NCBI GenBank assembly: GCA_013287645.1
Contig: JABDDJ010000016.1
Span: forward strand, 1-45,779
Direction: 5' to 3'
Length of the DNA stretch: 45,779 bases
Source of the DNA: Chlamydiota bacterium
GTDB taxonomy: Bacteria; Chlamydiota; Chlamydiia; Chlamydiales; JABDDJ01
In this document: one piece after another, positions 18,182-26,893 of the stretch
Numbering within the stretch: the first letter of the stretch is position 1
Layout of the letters: each line of letters opens with the position of its first letter
Notes under the pieces: model-generated
Told to the model about the DNA's origin: nothing
The model's input: the letters and a program-made list of their open reading frames with translations, nothing else
Databases searched by the model: none
Position numbers and translations under genes: made by a program

Positions 18182-18418
18182 TATATACTCACCTTACGCA
18201 AAACTTATTTTAACGCGAAGGTCGCGAAGAAGGCGAAGAAAACGCGAAGATTTTTATTTATAAAAAAATTCATTTACAGTAAAATTCTCAAGCTCAAATC
18301 TGCAAAAATGCTATTATCAATTCATGGAGCTCAAATAATAAACATATAATTTTCGCGTTTTCTTCGCTTTCTTCGCGACCTTCGCGTTAAATAAATTTTA
18401 CGTAAGGTGAGTTATATA
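18182..18418. repeat. 237-bp inverted-repeat element without a gene (MITE-like)
   Basis: The arms 18182-18251 and about 18348-18418 are near-perfect inverted copies of about 65 bases. The left arm reads ctcaccttacgcaaaactta and then aacgcgaaggtcgcgaagaa; the right arm read inward begins ctcaccttacgtaaaattta and then gives the same GCGAAG array. Each arm holds four GCGAAG units spaced 9 to 11 bases. The AT-rich centre of about 100 bases has no ORF or recognisable RNA. The element fills most of the 322-base gap between the 887-residue gene and the ATPase gene, and begins 11 bases from the ATPase stop. Folded in RNA it would give a very long hairpin that could also end transcription. Confidence 0.7.
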
Positions 18419-18429
18419 CACAAACACCT

Positions 18430-19722
18430 TCAAAAATTGGAGATAAGATAGAGAGGGTAATTATAGAGATTGCCATCATGTTTTAAATTCATGGCAGAGG
18501 CTCTAATGAGTTTAGAAGGAGTATATTTTTGATTGTAGACAAGAAGGCTCTTTTTTTTCTGACTTGTCCCTGCCTTTACTTCTAGAGGATAGATCTCCTG
18601 TTCATCTTCGATTAAAAAATCAATTTCAGCTGTTCCTTCGCTTGTCCAGTAATAGAGTTCTTTATGTTTGGTTGCTACTAGTTCTTGTGCGATGAAATTT
18701 TCTGTAAGTGCCCCTTTGAATTCCGTGAACAAAAGATCTCCTTCGATAATAGTTTGTGCAGAAAGGGCACTCTGAGCTCCAAGAAGTCCCACATCTGATA
18801 AAAAGATTTTGAAAATAGTATTGTTGGCATAGGCACTTAAGGGAAGTTTTGGAGATTCTGCTAGATAGCTTTTATGAATCAGTCCTGCATCTGAAAGCCA
18901 CTGAATGGCTTCTTCATAATCTCTACCTCGAGCACTTTTTCGGATTGCTGAAAAAATAAATTTTTTATTTTCCTTTGCTAACTGACGGTGAACCTGTTTC
19001 CAAACGGTTGTGATTTTCATGATCTCATGAGGAGGAGCATGTTTGGCAAAGTCTTTTTCATACGCATTCAAGATTTCTAATTGAACTTCTCTAACAACTT
19101 TCAAATTGTCTGTTTTAGCATATTCAGCAACTACTTCTGGCATTCCTCCAATGTAAAAGTAAAATTTCAGTAGTTGAATTAATTTCTCGTGCAAAGGATT
19201 TGGCAGCGGGTCATACGTATGGTATTCTTCAAGAAACACACGTGTTTTTTCATGGCCTAAAGCGGAAAGAAATTCAAAAAAAGTTAAAGGATACATATGT
19301 AAAAAGTTAACTTTTCCAACCGGAAACCCCTTTTCTCCTGCTGTTTTTACCCCTAAGAGTGAGCCTGCAGCCACAACATGGTACTCATTTGCCTCTTCGC
19401 AAAAATACTTCAGACTATTAAGTGCTTTAGGGCATTCTTGAACTTCATCGAAAACTAAAAGAGTGTGAATAGGTTCGATTTCGACTTCTTTGTAGATACT
19501 AAGAATTTTTATGAGCTGCTTTGGGTCTAAGGTCTCCTCGAAATATTGGCCAAGTTTTTCATCTTTCTCGAAATTCAGGTAGGCCATTTTCTTATAGGAG
19601 GTTTTGCCGAAATGCTTCAGGGCATAGGTTTTTCCAACCTGCCTAGCGCCATTTACTATTAACGGCTTGCGTCGTGCGGATTGTTTCCACTCTTCTAGCA
19701 ACTTGTAGATGTCTCGCTTCAT
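18430..19722 (-). CDS. AAA-family ATPase with DUF4143 domain
   Basis: Protein of 430 residues of the common AAA_14/DUF4143 architecture. Walker A is GARQVGKT (25-32) and Walker B is LLVFDEVQE (88-96). A conserved VAAGSLLG follows, and the C-terminal DUF4143 part contains FIAQEL, YYWTSEGTAEIDFLIE and YPLEVKAG, the last two resembling a PD-(D/E)XK-like core. These proteins bind ATP in the cytosol; their cellular job is not established, though they are often found in accessory regions. Length is normal and no frameshift is seen. The start has only a poor ribosome-binding site. It diverges from the plus-strand gene at 19961 across a region with three direct repeats. Confidence 0.85.
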   Translation of the reverse strand: MKRDIYKLLEEWKQSARRKPLIVNGARQVGKTYALKHFGKTSYKKMAYLNFEKDEKLGQYFEETLDPKQLIKILSIYKEVEIEPIHTLLVFDEVQECPKALNSLKYFCEEANEYHVVAAGSLLGVKTAGEKGFPVGKVNFLHMYPLTFFEFLSALGHEKTRVFLEEYHTYDPLPNPLHEKLIQLLKFYFYIGGMPEVVAEYAKTDNLKVVREVQLEILNAYEKDFAKHAPPHEIMKITTVWKQVHRQLAKENKKFIFSAIRKSARGRDYEEAIQWLSDAGLIHKSYLAESPKLPLSAYANNTIFKIFLSDVGLLGAQSALSAQTIIEGDLLFTEFKGALTENFIAQELVATKHKELYYWTSEGTAEIDFLIEDEQEIYPLEVKAGTSQKKKSLLVYNQKYTPSKLIRASAMNLKHDGNLYNYPLYLISNF

Positions 19723-19759
19723 GTTTTCAGAATAAGAAAATTCCGAGAATAATGCAACT

Positions 19760-19843
19760 ATTCGTTAGGAAAACGTGGTGGTCTACCACGTTATTCGTTG
19801 GAAAAACGTGGTAGAGTAACACCTTTTTCGTTGGAAAAACGTG
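19760..19843. repeat. Three direct repeats in the divergent promoter region
   Basis: A 17-base unit, ttcgttggaaaaacgtg, occurs at 19827-19843, and near-identical copies start at 19761 and 19794, giving a spacing of about 33 bases. The first copy runs into an 8-base-pair hairpin (aacgtggt / accacgtt, 19772-19792). The array lies about 40 bases upstream of the ATPase start, so it may be a set of protein-binding sites or a decayed repeat. Confidence 0.5.
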
Positions 19844-19923
19844 AAAAGATCAGCTGCCTTACATTTTGTTAAAAAATTACCTATATCAATAATATTCTTT
19901 AATTATTCTTAATAATAATAGGA

Positions 19924-19934
19924 TATAATATAAT
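19924..19934 (+). promoter_or_regulatory. Possible -10 box(es) for the gene at 19961
   Basis: Two overlapping TATAAT hexamers (19924-19929 and 19929-19934) lie 27-37 bases before the chosen ATG. No good -35 match is seen 17 bases upstream, and the region is very AT-rich, so the call is tentative. Confidence 0.35.
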
Positions 19935-19960
19935 TAACAACAAACTTAATGGAGAACATA

Positions 19961-20680
19961 ATGTCATCATCAGATTTAACCATAACAACAAGACTAACTT
20001 CTCAAGAGCAGACAGTTGTACCAGAAAAACCAAAGGAAAATTTTCTAACGGGTTTATTCCATAGTTTTGTCAATCTGTATGATACAGAAGATTTAGATGG
20101 GGCTGAATTAACTTTGCCATTAAAACTCTATAATGAGTTTTTCTCTGACAAGGCAGAAAATAGTTCCTGTTTTAAAAGCTTTCTCTGGAGAGTAACCCAA
20201 TTATTTTTAGGCGTTGTTGCTTACCCAGTGTTAGGCCTTTTTGCGGGAATCGGAATGACGATTAATCGATGTGAAGTCTCAAGAGTTAAAATAGTAAATG
20301 ATAGTGTGATCAGAGAGATTAAAGCTAATAAAGGTTATTTTAATTGTATAAAATCAGGTGCTTCATTTACTGGAAATGGGGAAGAATCAAACACCTTACC
20401 TGTAAAAAATCACTGTGTTTTTGTGTTTTCAGGTACTCAAATCCGAGATATGGAAAATGTAGATGAACCACTCGAGAATATTGCGAAAGAAGTTGAGAAA
20501 CTTACCCTTGAATATAAAATAGCTCGCTACAATACAAAATCTACTGGACGACATGATACTTTTATGTATGGCATCAAAGTTTCATATGTTCATCATAAGG
20601 GAGAAGTGGGTAGAGATGTCTTTACGGGAGAGGAACTTAACGCGCATCAGAATCAGCCTGTTGTAGAAGAGATTGAGTAA
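19961..20680 (+). CDS. Hypothetical membrane-associated protein
   Basis: Protein of 239 residues, family unknown. It has a polar N-terminus and a central hydrophobic stretch near residues 78-101 (TQLFLGVVAYPVLGLFAGIGM) that could cross or enter a membrane. The soluble second half has alternating hydrophobic residues and an acidic C-terminal tail. GGAG at 19951-19954 lies six bases before the ATG at 19961, so this start is preferred over the ATG at 19949 that contains part of that site. The gene is alone on this strand, preceded by TATAAT boxes and followed by a strong terminator. The single hydrophobic segment between soluble parts is compatible with a chlamydial-type secreted membrane protein, but this is inference. 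Confidence 0.65.
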   Translation: MSSSDLTITTRLTSQEQTVVPEKPKENFLTGLFHSFVNLYDTEDLDGAELTLPLKLYNEFFSDKAENSSCFKSFLWRVTQLFLGVVAYPVLGLFAGIGMTINRCEVSRVKIVNDSVIREIKANKGYFNCIKSGASFTGNGEESNTLPVKNHCVFVFSGTQIRDMENVDEPLENIAKEVEKLTLEYKIARYNTKSTGRHDTFMYGIKVSYVHHKGEVGRDVFTGEELNAHQNQPVVEEIE

Positions 20681-20687
20681 GACTTTT

Positions 20688-20720
20688 GGCGAGGCAGGTC
20701 TTGCCTCGCCGTATTTTTTT
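20688..20720 (+). terminator. Rho-independent terminator
   Basis: A 9-base-pair GC-rich stem (ggcgaggca / tgcctcgcc) with a 5-base loop is followed by gtattttttt. It starts 8 bases after the stop of the plus-strand gene and is the best terminator in the window. It also sits at the 3' end of the convergent GH15 gene. Confidence 0.9.
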
Positions 20721-20723
20721 AAA

Positions 20724-22568
20724 TTATGTTAATTCTTCTTTCCAGTAATCTTGGCTTTCATCAAGTCGCCTATCGATATCAAATGCGGCGCTGATGAGCG
20801 CTAGATGTGTAAAGGCTTGAGGAAAATTGCCTAAATGCTCTCCTTGAAAGCCTAGTTGTTCAGAATAAAGTCCAACATGATTGGCATAGCCTAGCATCTT
20901 TTCGAAGTAGTAGCGAGCTTTGCGTAACTGTCCTGAGCGAGAAAGGCACTCTGTATACCAGAAGGAACAGAGTGAAAAAGTACCTTCTCCTGCCTTTAGT
21001 CCATATTCCACAGCTTGTTCAGGTTTATAACGATAGACGAGCGAGTCGATGATCAGCTCTTTTTCGATACATTTTAATGTAGATAGCCAACGTGGATCTT
21101 TGGGGCTGATAAACCGAATGAGGGGCATCAATAGAATAGAAGCATCGAGCTCTTGACTGCCTTTGGCATGGACAAAGGTTTGTCTTTTTTCATCCCAAAA
21201 ATCGGTGAATACGGAATGATAAATCGTGTCGCGCGACTCTATCCACTTTTGATTGATCGGAATGGAACGTTTGTTTCCTAAACGTATGGCGCGGTCGATA
21301 GCGACCCAGCACATGAAGCGGGAATGGAGAAATTCCCGTTTTTTTCCTCGGATTTCCCAGATGCCGTGATCTTTATTTTGCCAGTTTTCGGAGAGCCAAT
21401 TGATCTGTTCTGTGAGTACTTCCCAAGAATCGAAGGAGATGGGATTAACATACTTATCGTAAAGATAGATGGAGTCCATTAACTCACCATAAATATCGAG
21501 CTGATCTTGTTTGTGAGCGGCATTTCCAATACGTACTGGAGAAGATTTTCTGTAGCCTTCAAAATTTTTGAGCTCGACTTCTTCTATTTTTTTGCGTCCA
21601 TCTATTCCATACATGAGATTGATGGATCGTTTTTCTTGAGTACTCTCTTTGAGCCTCTCTTGAACCCATTTCATGAAGGCTTCTGTTTCGCTGGTATACC
21701 CGAGCCGCATCAGAGCATAAACTGTAAAAGCTGCATCGCGAATCCATGTATAGCGGTAGTCCCAGTTTTTGCTTCCTCCAATCCATTCAGGCAGTCCAAA
21801 TGTGGGTGCGGCAATGATGGAGCCATATTTATTGGAAATGAGCAATTTGAGCAGAAGGGCAGAGCGAGTGACAGTTTCGCGCCAACGGCCTTTATAGGTC
21901 GATTTGGCAACCCATGAACGCCAATACTGTAGTGTTTGGGTAAAGAGTGTATTGACATACTCTTTACAGTGGCTTTTGGGTATCCCTTCCTCGTCTTTGA
22001 GGTTTTCTAGGATGAATTCAGCTGTTTCCTGAGGTTTGAGGGTAAATTCAGCAAATCCATCGCCTCTTTTTAATTTTAAAGGAATGGTGCTCGTTAATTT
22101 TAAGACTAGCTTATCATCTCCATCGCTCGTAAAGATGATTTCGTTCTGTTTACTTTGGGCCTTATGGCTGCTTTTGGCATAGTTAAAGCGTGGAGAACAG
22201 ACCATACGAAAAGCGATTTCGCCTTTGATGCAGCTGATTTTTCGAATAAGTACATTTTTTTTGAACTGTTCGACGACGGGCATAAAATCAATTAGTTCAC
22301 CAATGCCATCTTCGAACAGAAAGCGCGTGAGCAAGATGTTGGTGTCGGGCAGATACATCTGTTTGTTTTTGACATTGTCTTCAAGAGGGGTAATTTGAAA
22401 GGATCCCCCTTTGTGACAGTCTAAAAGGGCTGCAAAGATGCTGGGAGAATCGAAATCGGGAAAGCACATGAAATCGATAGAGCCATTAATTCCTACTAAT
22501 GCGATTGTACGTAGATCTCCAATCACACCGTAGTTTTCGATAGGCTGATAACCGCTGCTTTTGCTCAT
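20724..22568 (-). CDS. Glycoside hydrolase family 15 (glucoamylase/trehalase-like)
   Basis: Protein of 614 residues with normal length for bacterial GH15 proteins. The N-terminal beta-sandwich domain starts YQPIENYGVIGDLRTIALVG (7-26), a hallmark of this group. The catalytic (alpha/alpha)6 barrel shows GGSKNWDYRYTWIRDAAFT (264-282), HGIWEIRG (401-408; Glu405 is the probable general acid) and AGEGTFSLCSFW (526-537; Glu528 is the probable general base). It would hydrolyse alpha-glucosidic bonds in the cytosol. Known relatives act on starch-type glucans or on trehalose, and the sequence alone does not decide between them. The gene is alone on this strand, with the DUF3419 gene 98 bases upstream, and is intact. 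Confidence 0.85.
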   Translation of the reverse strand: MSKSSGYQPIENYGVIGDLRTIALVGINGSIDFMCFPDFDSPSIFAALLDCHKGGSFQITPLEDNVKNKQMYLPDTNILLTRFLFEDGIGELIDFMPVVEQFKKNVLIRKISCIKGEIAFRMVCSPRFNYAKSSHKAQSKQNEIIFTSDGDDKLVLKLTSTIPLKLKRGDGFAEFTLKPQETAEFILENLKDEEGIPKSHCKEYVNTLFTQTLQYWRSWVAKSTYKGRWRETVTRSALLLKLLISNKYGSIIAAPTFGLPEWIGGSKNWDYRYTWIRDAAFTVYALMRLGYTSETEAFMKWVQERLKESTQEKRSINLMYGIDGRKKIEEVELKNFEGYRKSSPVRIGNAAHKQDQLDIYGELMDSIYLYDKYVNPISFDSWEVLTEQINWLSENWQNKDHGIWEIRGKKREFLHSRFMCWVAIDRAIRLGNKRSIPINQKWIESRDTIYHSVFTDFWDEKRQTFVHAKGSQELDASILLMPLIRFISPKDPRWLSTLKCIEKELIIDSLVYRYKPEQAVEYGLKAGEGTFSLCSFWYTECLSRSGQLRKARYYFEKMLGYANHVGLYSEQLGFQGEHLGNFPQAFTHLALISAAFDIDRRLDESQDYWKEELT

Positions 22569-22666
22569 ATTGGACCTAAACCCTTATGAAATGGGTATAG
22601 GTAAAATTTTCTTTTTGATAAAGTTATTAAATCTCTCTCAGTATAGTAAGGATATTTATCTACAGA

Positions 22667-23821
22667 TCAGGTTATTGCGCTTAAATCTGCTGAAGATGTC
22701 TGGTTGACCTTGTACGAATGAAAATGACTTTCTGCGCTGGGCTTATTTAATGTACCTACAGTAAAGCGATAAAACATCGAACGGTCGTTCTCTTCAAGAT
22801 GCTTTTCCAGTTTAGGACTGCGGCAAAATTTATCTTGCCATTTGTCTGGAATCGAATAGTTCGAAATGAACTGTCGCATGCAAAAGCGTGCGCCTGGTCT
22901 GGCTGTGCGGTAGATGGCGTTAAGAAGACGTTGAAAGTCGGGAGGGGTGAGATAAGAGATGACATCTGATAGAGAATAGCAGTCGAAGCTATTATCTGGA
23001 GCATGTTCTAAATAGTTTATAATGTCGAAATTTTGGATAGTGATCCTATCCAAATTTAATCGAATGGTTTGTGAGCCATTGTAGGTAAGGTATGGAGGCA
23101 AAGCAGATTCAATGACTTTTCCAAAGCATACCTGTGACATCAGTAAATTTTCTTTTGCCAAGTGTCTGTTGAGGCTACTATAGATGCGGTCGTTGATGTA
23201 TTTCCCTGGATGAGCTGTCGAAGGCAGATTTTCGTATAGGCCTGGGTCTTTGATCATGTACTTAGTAAAAATAGGATTGAAGATCAGTTCAAAAGCCTTA
23301 TTCCAAAAGTAGGAGCTCCACTCGTTACGTATAAATTGTCTCTGGTCTGCCAAACTTTCAAAAGAAAATAGCTTGGAGATTTTTTTTGGACGTAGAATTT
23401 TTAAAATGGGGGCAGTAATTTTGAGAAGGGTCTCTATTGTGCCTTGATAGAGAATCCCATTTTCGATCATCTTGATACGCTGCTGCCAAAATGTACTTGT
23501 CGCAGCGGGAAGATAGGCTGAAAGCTGATTAAAGACTACCTTGCGGTCCTTAGCGGGGTTGATCCCCAAAAATTCAAGATAATCTTGATATTCCAGATGT
23601 TTTAAGGCTGTCATTTTGAGGATAAGAAGATGATTTTGAATGGGATTTAGGTCAATCGCAACAACTTCTTGACAAGGATCTAGCAGTGCATGAAGAGGCC
23701 GATCCCCGCTTGCCGTTATGCAAATGACGCGGTCAGTTGGCGCAATTTTTAAGGCCGCTCTCTCAGATTTCCAGTCTTCATTGCCAAAACTATAGCTTAA
23801 ACGTGAGAAAAATTGCTTCAT
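22667..23821 (-). CDS. DUF3419 (BtaA-like) S-adenosylmethionine-dependent transferase
   Basis: Protein of 384 residues. The N-terminus (MKQFFSRLSYSFGNEDWKSERAAL) and the SAM-site region ICITASGDRPLHALL (33-47) followed by VVAIDLNPIQNHLL match DUF3419. A second characteristic stretch is FDCYSLSDVISYL, with RPGARFCMRQF near the end. BtaA, the studied member, moves the 3-amino-3-carboxypropyl group from SAM to diacylglycerol in betaine-lipid synthesis. Its partner methyltransferase BtaB is not next to it, so the product may differ. The start is unremarkable, and the small secreted-protein gene ends 6 bases upstream, suggesting co-transcription. Confidence 0.75.
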   Translation of the reverse strand: MKQFFSRLSYSFGNEDWKSERAALKIAPTDRVICITASGDRPLHALLDPCQEVVAIDLNPIQNHLLILKMTALKHLEYQDYLEFLGINPAKDRKVVFNQLSAYLPAATSTFWQQRIKMIENGILYQGTIETLLKITAPILKILRPKKISKLFSFESLADQRQFIRNEWSSYFWNKAFELIFNPIFTKYMIKDPGLYENLPSTAHPGKYINDRIYSSLNRHLAKENLLMSQVCFGKVIESALPPYLTYNGSQTIRLNLDRITIQNFDIINYLEHAPDNSFDCYSLSDVISYLTPPDFQRLLNAIYRTARPGARFCMRQFISNYSIPDKWQDKFCRSPKLEKHLEENDRSMFYRFTVGTLNKPSAESHFHSYKVNQTSSADLSAIT

Positions 23822-23827
23822 AGTATC

Positions 23828-24382
23828 CTACATGTCGTAACGGTCGGTCTCAGTATTTCTAGGCACTATATCAATAAGAATATTGACAAGTTGTTCCCAT
23901 TGACGATTAGCGATCGATGGATAGACGGAGGCTGATGAAATGCCAAGTCTAGCCGCAAAGTCATCAATATATTCTGGTTTTATATTATTGCGGTTAGCTT
24001 CTACCTCGCTGCTTTCTTTTACACCTGATAAGAATTCACTCCATACCCACAAACGATTCTGCATGGCATGCATAGATGCCTTCATCTGTTCATCGGAAAA
24101 GATAGTTCCTAAGAAGTTGAGTGGATGGACACGGTCAACGCGTTTTCCAGCATCTTTAATGGCTGATCTTTGTTTAGCGATTTCGATGAGAGAACCCATA
24201 CCTAACGTGTTGACGATAAAAGAGATATCTTTCTTTTCTTTTGACGAAACATGAGCAACGTATTTACGGGTAGGGGATGCTCTTCTGTCGAATTTCTGAA
24301 GGTACTCAATTTCACTGGGATAGTCATTGGCTGAGGCACTCATTGTTACAATGATGAGGGCTAGAGAAAATACAAGTTTCAT
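23828..24382 (-). CDS. Small secreted hypothetical protein
   Basis: Protein of 184 residues. A signal peptide (MKLVFSLALIIVTMSASAND) starts at the internal ATG at 24382, which has AGAGGT at the right distance; the frame is open upstream to 24439, but that extension reads a GC-rich spacer and is not believable. The mature part is helical and polar with a motif HPLNFLGTIFSDEQM, and its end (VNILIDIVPRNTETDRYDM) is also unremarkable. I do not recognise the family. It is exported, periplasmic by inference, and lies 6 bases upstream of the DUF3419 gene on the same strand. It diverges from the outer-membrane-like gene at 24529. Confidence 0.7.
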   Translation of the reverse strand: MKLVFSLALIIVTMSASANDYPSEIEYLQKFDRRASPTRKYVAHVSSKEKKDISFIVNTLGMGSLIEIAKQRSAIKDAGKRVDRVHPLNFLGTIFSDEQMKASMHAMQNRLWVWSEFLSGVKESSEVEANRNNIKPEYIDDFAARLGISSASVYPSIANRQWEQLVNILIDIVPRNTETDRYDM

Positions 24383-24528
24383 TTTTACCTCTTTAACATT
24401 GAAGTCTTGCAGGGCAGGGAGCTCACTGCGCTCGCTCAATTATTCTTTTGTAACAATATTTTTTTTTGTTTTGAATTTTTTTCTTTTAGGTATAAATTAA
24501 TAATCCATTTGAAAACCCGAGTGTATTG

Positions 24529-25311
24529 ATGAGATCTCACATAAAAATTCTGATGACCTTTATTCTTCTTTTGATCTCTTTGGATATTTCTGGACATGAT
24601 TTGAGCCGAAATCGGCATCAATTTTCGATCGGTCCAGAAGGCTACTATGTCCGTCGCTTAAAAGAGGGCGGAACGAAGCAAAAAGGAGGTATTTATGGTG
24701 GTCGGTTTAGCTATGACCGCTTTAAACGATATGCTCTCTACTGGGGAGCGGAGTTTGCCGGCGATTATGGGACACTCCATGGCCATTCAGGTTCGGGTAG
24801 TGCATTGCGGTCTCATTTGACGGACTACTCTGCAGAGGGCCGTTTTGGATATACAATTCAGCAGAAGGAGTGCTCAAAAATTTCTTTTACTCCGTTCATT
24901 GGGGGCGGCTACTTTGTAGAAAAAAATAATTTTGTCAATCCAACGCTTATTCATGCTCATTTTCGCACTCGTTATGCCTACTTTACGGCCGGTTTTTTCC
25001 TATGGGGTCTCGTCTGTGACCAGTTTGAATTAGGACTAAACCTTAAGGCAAAATATCCTTATGAACCTAAATGTTATGTCAGCCACGATGCAGATAGCGA
25101 GCCTGTTACTCAAAAGATTCGGACGCATACACAGTACCGTGTGGAGGTTCCTCTCACCTACCGCATCACTTGTGACGGTCAATTTGCGCTTAGCATGATT
25201 CCTGTTTACGAGTACCGCAATTATGGTAGTCATCCGAACTTTCCCTTCGATTTTTTCAAAACCCAGTTTAATTGTTGGGGTCTAACGTTGGAGTTCCTTT
25301 ACAGAATATAG
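24529..25311 (+). CDS. Probable outer-membrane beta-barrel protein
   Basis: Protein of 260 residues. Residues 1-22 look like a signal peptide (MRSHIKILMTFILLLISLDISG). The rest alternates hydrophobic and polar residues with many aromatics and glycines (GGRFSYDRFKRYALYWGAEF; FIGGGYFV; AYFTAGFFLWGL). It ends in an aromatic-rich strand, LTLEFLYRI, as outer-membrane beta-barrels do. The ATG at 24529 is used rather than the preceding TTG. It lies 50 bases upstream of the efflux operon on the same strand and might be co-transcribed, but there is no functional link beyond location. The outer-membrane call is inferred from pattern. Confidence 0.65.
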   Translation: MRSHIKILMTFILLLISLDISGHDLSRNRHQFSIGPEGYYVRRLKEGGTKQKGGIYGGRFSYDRFKRYALYWGAEFAGDYGTLHGHSGSGSALRSHLTDYSAEGRFGYTIQQKECSKISFTPFIGGGYFVEKNNFVNPTLIHAHFRTRYAYFTAGFFLWGLVCDQFELGLNLKAKYPYEPKCYVSHDADSEPVTQKIRTHTQYRVEVPLTYRITCDGQFALSMIPVYEYRNYGSHPNFPFDFFKTQFNCWGLTLEFLYRI

Positions 25312-25361
25312 TAAAATTTTTAATTGTATGTGATGATCATTGACTTTTCTATTAGGAAAAA

Positions 25362-26891
25362 ATGGGACATTACCTGCATCTAACTTTGAGTGCTGGCCTA
25401 CTGCTGCTTTTAGAAAGTTGTAATGAATTTTCGTATGATCCCTCGTTTTCTGGTGATGCTCCCTACTCTCCCGGCACGGAATGGAGATGCGGACGGATTG
25501 CCTATCCCTGTAAATCCATGCCCAAGCCCTACTCCGAAGCTGATTTATCGAGAACTTTAACCGTGCCAGAACTCTTAGACATCGCCCTCTATAATAATCC
25601 GGCGACTCGTGTAAGTTGGATGACAGCACGTGCTGCCGCATTTGGATATGAGGGCTCTTTTAGTGAGTACTACCCTACCATAGTCTATACGGGTACTGTA
25701 ACAATAGATAACAACACCATCGGGAAAGGCACTGGCTCTGGACCAGCCTCTACAGTTCCAGGCTCTATTTTTCAAAATACTAATATTACCGGAAATGGTG
25801 CGATAAGCTCTACAAGTAGTTCTACCACTTCGACATCGAACCAAATTGAGACTCTATTTAATGAGATCACAGCTTCTTGGCTGATGTTTGATTTTGGAGG
25901 AAGGGATGCACAGGTTGAGTTAGCGCGACAAATTCTGATTGCAGCCGATTGGCAACATAACTTTACTATGCAGCAGGTCATGCTTTCAGTTTTGACAGCT
26001 TACACAGGATATATAGGTAATAAAGCTTTAGTGGTAGGCTATAGACAAGACCTTGAAGATGCTAAAACGCTTTTGAAATCTGCTGAAGTAATGTATAAGG
26101 CGGGGTTGTCAACGCTGACCGACGTATTGCAGGCAAAATCGACACTAGAACAGGCCAAGTTAAATCTTGCAGAGGCTGAAGGAGCAGAGAGGACCTCATT
26201 TGGAGAGTTGATTATCGCTTTGGGCCTATCGCCTCATTTAAAAATAGCTGTTGTCGATTTACCAGACAAACTCCCTATCGTTAATATCTCTGGCGATATC
26301 GATAGCTTTTTGGAGACTGCTAAGTATAGACGACCTGACCTGGGAGCTGCCATCGCTGCAGTGAAGCAGCAAGAGGCCGATTTAGCCATCTCATTTTCCG
26401 CTGGAATGCCTATTATGACAGCCAATGGAGTGCTCAGCCGCACCCATTTCTTCCACAATCCTAGCCTTGATGGACATAATAATAGTATCGCTATTTCAGT
26501 GACTGCTCCCCTATTTGAAGGATTTTTTTACCTTAATCAGCAGAGACAGATCCGTGCTCAAATTGAAGAGGCTTTAGCTAATGTAGAGGTACAGTTATCG
26601 GCAGTAGCCACACAAGTTGTTACTGATTATTACGCTTTTACAACAGCAGTCGAAGCAATTCCTTCTAGTGAAGCTATCCTGGCATATAGCGAACGAGCCT
26701 ATCGCGGCTATCTGGCTCAGTACAAAGTCGGTACAGCATCACTGCTTGATGCTGTCAACGCATTGACAATCCTAAGTAACGCACGTGCTCAGCGTGTTGT
26801 CATTCGTACACAGTGGGCTGCTTCGTTAGCCAATCTGGCATTTGCAGCAGGAATATTAACTGATGATAAAGGCGATTGGAGTGGTATTTAG
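25362..26891 (+). CDS. TolC-like outer-membrane factor of an RND efflux system
   Basis: Protein of 509 residues. The N-terminus (MGHYLHLTLSAGLLLLLESC) is a signal peptide, with a possible but non-ideal lipobox at Cys20. Two outer-membrane efflux repeats follow. The first begins LTVPELLDIALYNNPATRVSW and the second YRRPDLGAAIAAVKQQEADLAI, with the coiled-coil region YKAGLSTLTDVLQAKSTLEQAKLNLAEAE and its counterpart YKVGTASLLDAVNALTILSNARAQ. It would form the trimeric outer-membrane channel and act with the adaptor and pumps encoded next. AGGAAAAA before the ATG supports the start. The stop is 2 bases before the adaptor ATG. Confidence 0.88.
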   Translation: MGHYLHLTLSAGLLLLLESCNEFSYDPSFSGDAPYSPGTEWRCGRIAYPCKSMPKPYSEADLSRTLTVPELLDIALYNNPATRVSWMTARAAAFGYEGSFSEYYPTIVYTGTVTIDNNTIGKGTGSGPASTVPGSIFQNTNITGNGAISSTSSSTTSTSNQIETLFNEITASWLMFDFGGRDAQVELARQILIAADWQHNFTMQQVMLSVLTAYTGYIGNKALVVGYRQDLEDAKTLLKSAEVMYKAGLSTLTDVLQAKSTLEQAKLNLAEAEGAERTSFGELIIALGLSPHLKIAVVDLPDKLPIVNISGDIDSFLETAKYRRPDLGAAIAAVKQQEADLAISFSAGMPIMTANGVLSRTHFFHNPSLDGHNNSIAISVTAPLFEGFFYLNQQRQIRAQIEEALANVEVQLSAVATQVVTDYYAFTTAVEAIPSSEAILAYSERAYRGYLAQYKVGTASLLDAVNALTILSNARAQRVVIRTQWAASLANLAFAAGILTDDKGDWSGI

Positions 26892-26893
26892 CT

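Noticed and set aside
21507..22291. Several open frames overlapping the GH15 gene on both strands
   Set aside because: The GH15 frame carries conserved motifs through the whole stretch.
24383..24439. N-terminal extension of the secreted protein at 23828
   Set aside because: Reads a GC-rich, imperfectly palindromic spacer (SERSELPAL); the ATG at 24382 has a ribosome-binding site and a signal peptide begins there.
25282..25844. Antisense open frames opposite the outer-membrane factor
   Set aside because: Low-complexity, Arg/Cys-rich and fully inside a strongly supported gene; they are shadows.
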